A stretch of 49,515 nucleotides of DNA, taken from positions 37,780-87,294 of the forward strand of contig DJVZ01000027.1 of NCBI GenBank assembly GCA_002441395.1. The letters run 5' to 3'. A program made the translations under genes and the position numbers. Positions 24,541-32,585 of the stretch are shown piece after piece; position 1 is the stretch's first letter, and every line of letters starts with the position of its first letter. Under the pieces are notes generated by a model that was given only the letters and a program-made list of their open reading frames with translations, did not search any database and was not told the DNA's origin. The stretch is from Spirochaetaceae bacterium UBA6243 (lineage in GTDB: Bacteria > Spirochaetota > Spirochaetia > Treponematales > Rectinemataceae).

Positions 24541-25356
24541 ATGAATCAGGACAAGGCCCGCGAAATTCTGGAAGCCATCGAGCCTCCGCCCGCGCCGTTC
24601 ACGCTCGTGTTCTCGGGCAGAACAAATAAAAAGGTCAATGGGCTCTACAAGCCCGCAAAGTCTGAAATCGTCATTCACAACCGCAATTTTGATTCAGAGA
24701 ACCAACTCATCTATACCGCGATACATGAGTATGCCCACCATATACTGTTTACCAGGCGCGGTGGCCTGCCCATGCCGCGACCGCACACCCAGGAATTCTG
24801 GGCCCTTTTTCACGAGCTCCTGGAAAAAGCCGAACAGCTCGGGCTCTACGCGAACGTCTTCGACACCGTTCCCGAGTTCGCCTCGCTCACGGCAGAAATA
24901 AAAAGCCGCTGTCTCGCCGGCAACGGCTCTCTCCTGCTTGAGCTCGGAAGGCTCCTCGTGCAGGTGGAAGAGCTCTGCCGCATCCACCATGCCCGCTTCG
25001 AGGACTATGTCGAGAGAGTGCTCGGCTTGCCCAAAAGGACTGCTTCGACGGCAATCCAGGCTCAAACACTCAATCTTGACCCGTCGTTGGGCTGGGATGG
25101 GTTGTCGCTCGTCGCCTCCATTCGCGACCCGGAGGCACGATCGAAGGCAGCCGAGGCACTTTCCAGGGGAGCCACCCCCCTCATCGCAAAACGGACCGCG
25201 ATGCCGCCCGAGGATGAGAGCGATGATCCGATCGAAACGCTCATCGCTGAACATAAGAGACTCGAACGCAGCATCGCGTCGATGACGGAGCGCATGCACC
25301 GCATCGAAGAGAAGCTTCACTCAGTGGGCATCTCCGAAGATGATATTGCTTTATAA
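24541..25356 (+). CDS. Putative zinc metalloprotein with HExxH motif and C-terminal coiled coil
   Basis: A 271-residue cytosolic protein of unrecognised function. AIHEYAHHILF (60-70) is a clear HExxH zinc site (H62, E63, H66). It is followed by H82, E85 and H91 in PHTQEFWALFHELLEKAE, any of which could be the third ligand. This arrangement recalls SprT-like and IrrE-type (M48/M78) domains. The end (about 228-265) is a predicted coiled coil rich in Glu, Arg and Leu. No signal peptide or membrane span is visible. GGAGAGG precedes the ATG. It lies 60 bases after the glutaredoxin gene and may share its transcript. It could be a peptidase or a DNA-associated protein; neither can be shown. Confidence 0.75.
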   Translation: MNQDKAREILEAIEPPPAPFTLVFSGRTNKKVNGLYKPAKSEIVIHNRNFDSENQLIYTAIHEYAHHILFTRRGGLPMPRPHTQEFWALFHELLEKAEQLGLYANVFDTVPEFASLTAEIKSRCLAGNGSLLLELGRLLVQVEELCRIHHARFEDYVERVLGLPKRTASTAIQAQTLNLDPSLGWDGLSLVASIRDPEARSKAAEALSRGATPLIAKRTAMPPEDESDDPIETLIAEHKRLERSIASMTERMHRIEEKLHSVGISEDDIAL

Positions 25357-25358
25357 AA

Positions 25359-26327
25359 TCAGAGCTTCATAAAGAGCGGCACGAGGACTGGCACAAGGGC
25401 CGACAAGAAAGCGCCTGAAATAAAGCTTAAGGGGACGGCCTCGGGGCCCAGCGTTTGCTCTATAAGAGGAAGGGACACATCCATCGAGGTGGCTCCGGCC
25501 ACACTGATGGCCATGGCGGGCACGCGCGTCTGACCGAGGACGGGAATGAGGAGGAGCCCCAGGCTTTCGCGAATCATATTTGCAAGAAAGGCGGAAGATC
25601 CGAGCATGGGGTCGCCGAGATTTGAGATGAGCACCCCGGAAAGGCTATACCATCCAAATCCGCTCGCCAGGGCCAGGGCACGCGGGAGGGGCAATGAAAA
25701 AAGAGGAGCAAGCAATATCCCGCCGAGGAGACTTCCCACAGCGGTCGCGAGCGGCAGGGCTATAACTGCCGGTGACTTCAACATGTTCACAAGAGGAATA
25801 TTCGATTGGCGAAATTGCATACCAATGAGGAATAACAGTACATTCAGTGTCCACTCTGTGATGATCCCGGGATTAAAACCTGCCTCCGGGAGCAAAATCC
25901 CTGTGACAAACCCCGCGAGCACCACGGCCAGCAGAGTCGCAGGCGGCCTCATCCGCCGCACTAGCGAAGCGGTGGCCTTTTCATCTTTATGCCCGCCCGG
26001 ATCCAAAGCAACATTGAAAGATGTCGCGATGACGGGCTTCTGTTTCTGAAAAGCACCTGCCTGCGGCAGCAATCGACTCATGAGCCACACGGCAGCGCAG
26101 CTTCCTGCGATGGTGCAGACCGCAGCGACAAACCCCAAAAGCCCGATTGTGCCTATGGAATGGACAAGTTCGGGATCATTGCCAATGCGGAAGCCCATGC
26201 TGAACAGCAATAGCCAGAGTGCCGCAGTGATCGAAACTTCTACAATTCTTGGCTTTGGAGCGAGCCTTAAAGATGCCGCCAAAGCCCCACCGAGCAAAAA
26301 CGCGAGCAAGATAAGTATCTGAATCAT
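25359..26327 (-). CDS. lysO: LysO-family lysine exporter (YbjE, DUF340)
   Basis: A 322-residue membrane protein with about eight hydrophobic segments. Family hallmarks are SGFGWYSLSGVLI in the C-terminal half and VAGATSMDVSLPLI near the end; the conserved acidic residues in these membrane blocks are needed for lysine export in LysO. It also has an internal duplicated layout with a soluble loop (about 105-135). The chosen ATG at 26327 gives an immediate first membrane span; an ATG at 26336 adds three residues. The longer frame to 26447 runs into pyrK and is unlikely. The stop lies 2 bases from the stop of the convergent HExxH gene. Confidence 0.88.
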   Translation of the reverse strand: MIQILILLAFLLGGALAASLRLAPKPRIVEVSITAALWLLLFSMGFRIGNDPELVHSIGTIGLLGFVAAVCTIAGSCAAVWLMSRLLPQAGAFQKQKPVIATSFNVALDPGGHKDEKATASLVRRMRPPATLLAVVLAGFVTGILLPEAGFNPGIITEWTLNVLLFLIGMQFRQSNIPLVNMLKSPAVIALPLATAVGSLLGGILLAPLFSLPLPRALALASGFGWYSLSGVLISNLGDPMLGSSAFLANMIRESLGLLLIPVLGQTRVPAMAISVAGATSMDVSLPLIEQTLGPEAVPLSFISGAFLSALVPVLVPLFMKL

Positions 26328-26387
26328 TTGCAGCATAGTATCAAAATGTGCATTGTTTTGATAGAATCCCTGTCCAGGTGGATCATT

Positions 26388-27272
26388 ATGCGGCAACTCA
26401 ACGCGCCTGTAGTCATAAACAAAGCGATCGCGCCGAATTGGGTGCATCTTGCATTCGAGTGGCCCTCGGACTTACAGGAACCCAAGCCGGGACAATTTTT
26501 TACGGTGCTCCCTGCGATGGTCGAGCTCGGCGCGGGCACTCTCTTGAGACGCCCACTGGCGTTTGCGGGATTTGAGCCCGCAAAACAGAAAAAAAACGCA
26601 TTGTCCGGGAAAAGCAGCGCGATTGTCCATGCGATCTATCAGATTCGGGGCCCCGGCACGAAAGCGTTGGCACTTCAGGCCCCTGGCAGCCGCATCGACG
26701 TCATCGCACCGTTGGGAAACAGCTTTCCATGGCCGCGTCAGGGGGAAAAGGCCATAATCGCCGGGGGAGGCATCGGCATCGGCCCCATGCTCTTTCTGGC
26801 GGCGTCATTATTTCAAGAAAACCTTCAGCTGGGCGGCCCGGAATTTCAGCTCGTGCTGGGATTTCGCAGCGCATCGCTTATTCCGCTGCGCGTCGGTTTT
26901 TCCGACGGCGGCCCGATGGCCTCTCTCTGGAAGGAGCTGCTTTCGAGGGCATTCTTCGCCACGGACGACGGCTCGGAAGGCTTCCGCGGGACGGTCGTCG
27001 ACGCCCTATCCTCGCTGAAACCCAAAGAGACATCGCCAGAAGCATGGCATATCTACGGCTGCGGCCCCGGCCCGATGCTGGCATCGCTCGCGAAATTCGC
27101 GAAAACGCACCACATCGCCGCGCATTTTTCCGCCGAGCAGTGGATGGCATGCGGGGTCGGTGCGTGTCACGGCTGCGTGCTCCCCTCCGCTTCTGGAGAT
27201 TTTCTGCGCGTCTGCGCCGATGGTCCCGTCTTCGAAGCGGACAGAATCGATTGGGAGGCGGGCCTGCGATGA
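26388..27272 (+). CDS. pyrK: Dihydroorotate dehydrogenase electron-transfer subunit PyrK
   Basis: A 294-residue flavin and iron-sulfur protein that passes electrons from PyrD to NAD+. LLRRPLAFAGFE is the FAD-binding RxP-type block, and AGGGIGIGPMLFLA binds the nucleotide. The 2Fe-2S cluster is held by CGVGACHGCVLP plus a cysteine in RVCADGP, in the last 60 residues. The ATG at 26388 has AGGTGG upstream; an in-frame ATG at 26328 lacks support. The stop overlaps the pyrD start (ATGA at 27269-27272), which couples translation of the two subunits. Confidence 0.95.
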   Translation: MRQLNAPVVINKAIAPNWVHLAFEWPSDLQEPKPGQFFTVLPAMVELGAGTLLRRPLAFAGFEPAKQKKNALSGKSSAIVHAIYQIRGPGTKALALQAPGSRIDVIAPLGNSFPWPRQGEKAIIAGGGIGIGPMLFLAASLFQENLQLGGPEFQLVLGFRSASLIPLRVGFSDGGPMASLWKELLSRAFFATDDGSEGFRGTVVDALSSLKPKETSPEAWHIYGCGPGPMLASLAKFAKTHHIAAHFSAEQWMACGVGACHGCVLPSASGDFLRVCADGPVFEADRIDWEAGLR

Positions 27273-28261
27273 ATGCAGAAAAAAAACAAAACGTCTTTTC
27301 TCCGCCAGCCGACCTTGATCTTTCCGTGCACATCGGTTCCCTTGCAATGTCCAACCCCGTGGGCGTCGCATCAGGCACTTTTGGATATGGCGAAGAATAC
27401 GACGAACTCGTCCGCATCGATGCATTGGGTGCGCTCTACACAAAAGCCGTCACCCTGGAGCCGAGGCGCGGCAATCCCGCTCCACGCCTCGTGGAAACGC
27501 CGATGGGACTCATCAATTCGATAGGTCTCGCCAACCCCGGCGTCGAAGGGTTCCTGCAAGAAAAACTTCCACTTCTAAGACGCCACCGCTGCGCGATCAT
27601 CGTCAATGTCGCGGGCTCAACCGAAGACGACTACGCCGAGGTCGTCGAGCGCATAGAAGACCATATTGCAGTGGCCGGCATGGAGCCAGGAGAGCGAAGC
27701 GGCGTCGACGGCTACGAAATCAACGTTTCATGCCCGAATGTGCATAAAGGAGGCATGTCTTTTGGTATCGATCCTGTACTGATCGGGCGACTGACTCGTT
27801 CTTTGAAAGATCGCACGAGACGGCCGCTCATTCTCAAGTTGAGTCCGAATGTGACAGATATCGCGGATATCGCGCGCGCCGCGGAAGCGGGCGGTGCAGA
27901 CGCGATCTCCTGCATCAATACCGTAGTCGGGATGGTCATAGACACGGAAAAACTAAGGCCCGCGATCGCGCGAGGTGCGGGCGGCCTCTCCGGTCCGGCC
28001 ATACGACCCATCGGGATAGCGGCGACCTACAGAGTAAGCCGCGCTGTGCACATTCCTGTCATAGGGCTTGGAGGAATCGCTCACCCAAGCGATGCGATCC
28101 AATATCTGCTCGCCGGTGCCCAGGCCGTTCAAATCGGCACCGCGCTCTTTTCGAACCCCCGCGCTCCGCAGGAAGTGCTCGATGGCATCATAGTGTGGAT
28201 GCAGCGGCACTCCGTGCACAGCGTGTGCGACATCAGGTCGATGCTGGAAGAACCTGAATGA
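27269..28261 (+). CDS. pyrD: Dihydroorotate dehydrogenase catalytic subunit, class 1B
   Basis: A 330-residue FMN enzyme of pyrimidine synthesis that oxidises dihydroorotate to orotate. NVSCPNV contains the class 1 catalytic cysteine (C155), and YTKAVTLEPR contains the FMN lysine (K59). NPVGVASGTFGYG near the start and VIGLGGI and QIGTALF near the end form the flavin phosphate site. Pairing with pyrK shows the NAD-linked 1B type, which is common in anaerobes. The frame stays open far upstream across pyrK, but the homology begins at the ATG at 27269. Confidence 0.97.
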   Translation: MNAEKKQNVFSPPADLDLSVHIGSLAMSNPVGVASGTFGYGEEYDELVRIDALGALYTKAVTLEPRRGNPAPRLVETPMGLINSIGLANPGVEGFLQEKLPLLRRHRCAIIVNVAGSTEDDYAEVVERIEDHIAVAGMEPGERSGVDGYEINVSCPNVHKGGMSFGIDPVLIGRLTRSLKDRTRRPLILKLSPNVTDIADIARAAEAGGADAISCINTVVGMVIDTEKLRPAIARGAGGLSGPAIRPIGIAATYRVSRAVHIPVIGLGGIAHPSDAIQYLLAGAQAVQIGTALFSNPRAPQEVLDGIIVWMQRHSVHSVCDIRSMLEEPE

Positions 28262-28326
28262 TGACATCAAGGCACATTGCGCTCGATGTTCAATGTTCGG
28301 CATTCATTCTGCCGATCAAAAAGGAT

Positions 28327-28354
28327 TTAACCGTTTCTTAACAATTTGTTCACA
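28327..28354 (+). promoter_or_regulatory. Pho box: three TTAACA-like direct repeats at 11-bp period
   Basis: TTAACC (28327-28332), TTAACA (28338-28343) and TTCACA (28349-28354) are spaced exactly 11 bases apart. This is the layout of PhoP sites in Bacillus (TTAACA-type hexamers with about 5-base spacers), which differs from the 7-base repeats of the E. coli Pho box. It lies just upstream of pstB-phoU-phoB-phoR, where autoregulation by the encoded regulator is expected. Confidence 0.75.
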
Positions 28355-28388
28355 TTGCACTGATGCAGAAAGAATAAGGTATATATGC

Positions 28389-29165
28389 ATGATGCAGGAA
28401 GCTAGAATTCAAACCTCCTTTATTCTTGAAACTAAGGATCTCAGCGTCATCTATGGCGATGGTAATCAGGGTGTAAAACACGTCTCCATTGGATTTCAGG
28501 AACGCAACGTCACTGCCATCATAGGACCGTCAGGATGCGGGAAAAGCACCCTACTCCGGGCCCTCAACCGGATGAATGAGTTAATACCGGGCACCCACAC
28601 ATTAGGAGAAGTCTGGTACAACGATAAAAATATCTACGATGCTTCCATCGATCCCGTGCTGATTCGCCGCCACATAGGCATGGTGTTTCAAAAGCCGAAC
28701 CCCTTCCCCAAGAGTGTCTACCAAAACATCGCATGGGCTGCAAAAGTACATGGCTATTCAGGCAGCATGGATGAACTTGTTGAAAGCAGCCTTCGCAAGG
28801 CGGTGTTGTGGGACGAAGTCAAAGATAAACTGAAAAAAAGCGCTTTCGCGCTTTCGGGCGGACAACAGCAACGACTGTGTATCGCCCGCGCGATCGCCCT
28901 TCAGCCCGACGTGATTCTTATGGACGAGCCGACCAGCGCGCTCGATCCTATCGCTGCGTCCTACATCGAAGATTTGATTTCGGAATTGAGAAACGACTAT
29001 ACTATTATTATCGTCACGCATAATATGCAGCAGGCGGGCCGTATTTCAGACAACACTGCATTTATGCTCATGGGGGATTTGATTGAAGTTGGGCCCACAA
29101 AAAAATTATTCATTGCGCCGGAAGACGAACGTACCGAGCGCTATCTCACTGGCCGCTTCGGTTAA
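28389..29165 (+). CDS. pstB: Phosphate ABC transporter ATPase PstB
   Basis: A 258-residue ATPase of the high-affinity phosphate importer. Walker A is GPSGCGKSTLLRALNRMNEL, the signature is LSGGQQQRLCIARAIA and Walker B is VILMDEPTSALDP; RRHIGMVFQKPNPFPKS is the PstB-specific Q-loop region. Two ATG codons (28389 and 28392) are equally possible starts, behind AAGG. pstS, pstC and pstA are not in the window, so the permease must be encoded elsewhere. phoU follows after 20 bases. Confidence 0.96.
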   Translation: MMQEARIQTSFILETKDLSVIYGDGNQGVKHVSIGFQERNVTAIIGPSGCGKSTLLRALNRMNELIPGTHTLGEVWYNDKNIYDASIDPVLIRRHIGMVFQKPNPFPKSVYQNIAWAAKVHGYSGSMDELVESSLRKAVLWDEVKDKLKKSAFALSGGQQQRLCIARAIALQPDVILMDEPTSALDPIAASYIEDLISELRNDYTIIIVTHNMQQAGRISDNTAFMLMGDLIEVGPTKKLFIAPEDERTERYLTGRFG

Positions 29166-29185
29166 TTAAGAGGCGGAGGTACAGT

Positions 29186-29842
29186 ATGCCACGTGAAGCA
29201 TTTGAACGCTCGATTGAAGAGATCAACGCGAGAATCACCGCGATGGGGGCGGCGACCGTCGACGCGCTTCAAAAGGCCATGTATGCATTTTGCGAACGCG
29301 ACCTCGATTTGGCCAAGAAAATAAAAAAGGCCGACGCCCAAATCGATATTCAGCAGCTTGAAATCGATGATCTCGTCGCGACGACTATGGCGACCCAGCA
29401 GCCCGTTGCCAAGGACTTGCGCCTTCTTCTCTGCGCCATCCAGATGGCCTCTGACCTTGAGCGCGGCGCGGATTACGCCGCACATCTCGCCAAGGCGACG
29501 AAATTTTTTGCGCAGGAGCCTCAGTGGCGCCAAACCGAAATGCTCGAACAGATGGCAAACATCGGCGCCTCGATGATCACGGGCACAGTCAATGCTTTTA
29601 TCGAAAGAAACGCCCTGGCCGCGCGCCAGACTTCCCTCATGGATGACCAGATCGATCATCTCCATAAAAGTGTGATAAAAGAGATGGTTGTGCTGCTCAG
29701 TACGCGCCCCGACGACGCGGAAAAAGTGGCAAAATTCATTCAGGTTTCAGGCTATCTGGAGAGGCTTGGCGATCACATGACCAATACATGTGAATCCATA
29801 TTGTATATGGTTGAGGGCATCCACGTCGAACTGAATATCTAA
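29186..29842 (+). CDS. phoU: Phosphate signalling regulator PhoU
   Basis: A 218-residue all-helical protein built of two similar three-helix bundles, as in PhoU. Each repeat carries acidic metal-binding clusters of the ExxxD type, such as QLEIDDLVATTMATQQPVA in the first half and SLMDDQIDHLHKSVI in the second. PhoU links the Pst importer to the PhoR kinase and restrains it when phosphate is plentiful. GGAGG precedes the ATG; the response regulator starts 8 bases after its stop. Confidence 0.95.
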   Translation: MPREAFERSIEEINARITAMGAATVDALQKAMYAFCERDLDLAKKIKKADAQIDIQQLEIDDLVATTMATQQPVAKDLRLLLCAIQMASDLERGADYAAHLAKATKFFAQEPQWRQTEMLEQMANIGASMITGTVNAFIERNALAARQTSLMDDQIDHLHKSVIKEMVVLLSTRPDDAEKVAKFIQVSGYLERLGDHMTNTCESILYMVEGIHVELNI

Positions 29843-29850
29843 GGCCAAAA

Positions 29851-30540
29851 ATGGAAACCATACTGGTAGTGGAAGACGACCGCGATATTGCTCAGATGAT
29901 TGCGACAAGTCTTGGCAAAGTTGGCTACCATGTTGTGATACAACAGGATGCCGAGCATGCACATGCATTTTTGAGAGATGGTGTTGTATCCGCGATTCTT
30001 CTCGATCTTATGCTGCCGGGCATGGATGGATTCGCCTTTATCCGAAAACTTAAAAAAGATCCCGCACTTTCGGCCGTCCCCATCATCATCGCTTCGGCGA
30101 AAGACGATGATGCCGATGTGGTGGCGGGGCTCGAACTTGGCGCAGAAGACTACATCGTAAAGCCATTCAGCCTGAAAGTGCTGGAAGCCAGGCTGCGCGC
30201 AGTTATCCGGCGTCATGACTCGAGCGTTCAGTCCGAAGAGAGCGGCGCACGTTTGCAAAAAATGGGTATTCTGCTCGACAGCAGCCGACATGAGGTCCGG
30301 AACGAGAACGACATTGTTGACCTCTCCGCGACGGAATTTGCAATTCTTGAGCTGTTGATGAAGAATCCCGGCAGGGTTTTTTCAAGGGAGAGGCTGATCA
30401 CAGAAATCCGTGGTGGCGATGTCGCGGTGACGGAGCGCTCCATTGACGTTCACATCCTCGCAATACGCCGCAAGCTGAACGAAAAGGGCGCACTCGTCGA
30501 AACTGTAAGGGGAGTCGGATACCGATTCAGAGACGAATGA
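29851..30540 (+). CDS. phoB: Phosphate response regulator, OmpR/PhoB family
   Basis: A 229-residue two-domain regulator. The receiver domain has the acidic pocket EDD (8-10), phospho-acceptor D52 in LLDLMLPGMDG, and a lysine in VKPFS. The C-terminal winged helix ends with GVGYRF, with the recognition helix around SIDVHILAIRRKL. It is placed between phoU and phoR and overlaps phoR by 4 bases, so it is the phosphate regulator, equivalent to PhoB/PhoP. It probably binds the TTAACA repeats upstream of pstB. Confidence 0.95.
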   Translation: METILVVEDDRDIAQMIATSLGKVGYHVVIQQDAEHAHAFLRDGVVSAILLDLMLPGMDGFAFIRKLKKDPALSAVPIIIASAKDDDADVVAGLELGAEDYIVKPFSLKVLEARLRAVIRRHDSSVQSEESGARLQKMGILLDSSRHEVRNENDIVDLSATEFAILELLMKNPGRVFSRERLITEIRGGDVAVTERSIDVHILAIRRKLNEKGALVETVRGVGYRFRDE

Positions 30541-32075
30541 AAAACACTAATTCCCGTATTCCGATGAGTGTAAGGCGCCTGCTCTTTTGGGGCTTGCTCG
30601 GACTCATCTGCTCTGCCTTGATATCTTTATTTATTGCTGATACTTACAATAATACCCTGATTGCATGTGCCGTCTTCCTTGCATTGAGCATTGTGCTTTT
30701 CGTCGCTCTTTTCCATCTACAGAATGCAGTATACCAGAGACCGCTCACTGCGCTTGCATCAAAGGTCGGCTCACTCGCCCTCTCTCTGTCAACAAAAAGC
30801 TCGGACACGGCGCTTCATGAAATTTCCGGTACCGAGGCGCACCCGGCTCTTGAACCGCCATCAGCTTCTGGCCAGCCACAGGATATTCCCGATGAATTTG
30901 CCAAAATCGAACAGAATCTTGACCTCGTCGCTGAAAACCTGAACGCGCAGTCGCGCGAGGTCACAGAACTTGCCGGACGACTTCAATCCATTTTCGACGC
31001 GACAGAGGAAGCCATCGTTGCCATTCGTGCTCCGAACGAGCTTCTGGCCGCGAACACGGCGGCGTATCGGCTTTTTGAGCTTCCCAAGATCCCTGCCCAA
31101 ACAGCAGAATCTTTCTTTTTCAAGGCGCCTCCGATTATCGGACTCATAGATGAATGCCTCAGGGAAGGCCACGCTCTTCTCGAACAATTTTCGATGTTAA
31201 AAGAAAAAAATGAGGTAATTCTCACCGCCAGGGGAAGGCGGTTCCGAGTCGGGAATTCCGATGGAGTCGTCATTGTGATCAACGATGTCACGTCTCTCAA
31301 GAGAATGGAGCTTCTTAAGAAGAATTTCGTCGCGAATGTATCCCATGAGCTCCGCACTCCCGTTCAAATTGTAAAGGGATATGCCGAGTTGCTTGGCGGC
31401 GCAGAGATATCCGAAGAATACCGCAACTGGGCTGAGGTGATAGGACACCAGGCAGCACGCATGGAACGCATCGTCGCTGATCTGCTTATGCTGGCCAAAC
31501 TGGAACATGATCCGGCTTCGTGGATTGTCAGAGAAAAATTCTTTCTCAAATCGGTGCTGGCGGAAGCTGCCCGTACAGTACGGCTTCAATATGCCGATTC
31601 AGGAACCATCGAGCTCGACTGCCCCGAAGAACTTGAGGCCTATGCCAATCCAGGGCTCATAGAGCAGGCGGCATTCAACCTCATGGCCAACGCGGTACAG
31701 CACTCCGGCTCGCATGAAAAAATTCTTGTGGGCGCTGTGCAGGAAGAGAATGATGTTGTCGTGCGCGTGAGAGATTTCGGGGCCGGCATATCGCCCAAGG
31801 ACCTTGCTCACATTTTTGAGCGCTTCTATCGCGCCGACAAGTCTCGCAGCAGCGCGAGCGGAGAAGGGACTTCACGCATTCCATCGAGCGGAGGCTCGGG
31901 GCTCGGGCTTGCAATTGTAAAACACATTGCGCTCGCCCACGGAGGAGCGGTCCGAGCCGAAAGCTGGGCCGGTGAGGGTTCGCTTTTCGAGTTCAGGTTT
32001 CCAAATGCTACAGAAGATTCAATCGCCGCAGCTCGGCCAGAAGACCCGTCCTCAATTCCGCCATCATCCTCCTGA
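30537..32075 (+). CDS. phoR: Phosphate sensor histidine kinase PhoR-like
   Basis: A 512-residue membrane kinase. Two adjacent spans (about 13-35 and 40-62) have almost no periplasmic loop between them, as in PhoR. A linker follows, then a PAS-like domain (about 145-255), and the dimerisation helix with phospho-acceptor H270 in FVANVSHELRTP. The ATPase domain has NLMANAVQHS (N box), VRDFGAGISP (G1) and GGSGLGLAIVKHI (G2), preceded by a Ser/Gly-rich lid of about 15 residues. A 25-residue Pro/Ser-rich tail follows. The last 68 bases overlap the convergent DUF4416 gene. Confidence 0.95.
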   Translation: MKNTNSRIPMSVRRLLFWGLLGLICSALISLFIADTYNNTLIACAVFLALSIVLFVALFHLQNAVYQRPLTALASKVGSLALSLSTKSSDTALHEISGTEAHPALEPPSASGQPQDIPDEFAKIEQNLDLVAENLNAQSREVTELAGRLQSIFDATEEAIVAIRAPNELLAANTAAYRLFELPKIPAQTAESFFFKAPPIIGLIDECLREGHALLEQFSMLKEKNEVILTARGRRFRVGNSDGVVIVINDVTSLKRMELLKKNFVANVSHELRTPVQIVKGYAELLGGAEISEEYRNWAEVIGHQAARMERIVADLLMLAKLEHDPASWIVREKFFLKSVLAEAARTVRLQYADSGTIELDCPEELEAYANPGLIEQAAFNLMANAVQHSGSHEKILVGAVQEENDVVVRVRDFGAGISPKDLAHIFERFYRADKSRSSASGEGTSRIPSSGGSGLGLAIVKHIALAHGGAVRAESWAGEGSLFEFRFPNATEDSIAAARPEDPSSIPPSSS

Positions 32076-32544
32076 CCGGTTCCGACGCCCAGTCAGGATA
32101 CGTCCACGGAAGCGCCCTGAACTCGCCGCGTTCGTATATCAGGGTCAACTCGACATAAATGCCGTCCGCGAGAGGAATACGGTGCGAACGGTCCTTCGTG
32201 GTGGCGAGGCAGAACCGCGCGGTGCCGAGCATGCCGGGATCGAGATTGACCTTTCTGCGGCCATTCTCGGCGAGCTTGAGCTCGATGGCGTCGGTGGCGC
32301 GCTTGATCGAGGCCAGACCGGAAGGATCGATGAGCTGTTCAAAAGCCCAGTAAGACCGCAAAATATTCTCTCCCATTTCGGGACAATAATATTTCGTCCA
32401 CAGGAATGGCTCTTTCGCCGACCGAAAGCATAGTGGTCCATAGAGTTTGGCCATCGCATCGAGCGCAGCGTCCTCCGCACCTTCATCAGAAGAGAGCACA
32501 CCGACAACGAGGCGCTCGGAAGTGAATGCTTTTTCATGTCCCAT
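32008..32544 (-). CDS. DUF4416 family protein
   Basis: A 178-residue cytoplasmic protein that looks like the DUF4416 family, found in spirochaetes and some other anaerobes; its function is not known. Recognisable stretches are LVVGVLSSD near the start, YYCPEMGENILRSYWAFEQL (about 52-71) and the C-terminal LPWTYPDWA. No catalytic motif can be named. Its 3' end overlaps phoR by 68 bases on the other strand. The ATG at 32544 has GGAAGG upstream and is divergent from the oligopeptide-binding protein gene, 41 bases away. Confidence 0.8.
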   Translation of the reverse strand: MGHEKAFTSERLVVGVLSSDEGAEDAALDAMAKLYGPLCFRSAKEPFLWTKYYCPEMGENILRSYWAFEQLIDPSGLASIKRATDAIELKLAENGRRKVNLDPGMLGTARFCLATTKDRSHRIPLADGIYVELTLIYERGEFRALPWTYPDWASEPVRRMMAELRTGLLAELRRLNLL

Positions 32545-32549
32545 GTTTA

Positions 32550-32578
32550 TTGCCTTCCGGACTATTTTATCGCATACT
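32550..32578 (+). promoter_or_regulatory. Candidate promoter of the oligopeptide-binding protein gene, leaderless layout
   Basis: TTGCCT (32550-32555), 17 bases and CATACT (32573-32578). The predicted start, near 32585, practically coincides with the ATG at 32586, and no Shine-Dalgarno sequence is present. Confidence 0.45.
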
Positions 32579-32585
32579 TGTAGCT

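Noticed and set aside
26729..27268. Upstream part of the long frame leading into pyrD
   Set aside because: It overlaps pyrK in another frame, is Arg-rich and unlike any protein; pyrD homology begins at the ATG at 27269.
28298..28314. CGGCA...TGCCG hairpin after pyrD
   Set aside because: Short stem without a clear T-run; could be chance, so not called a terminator.
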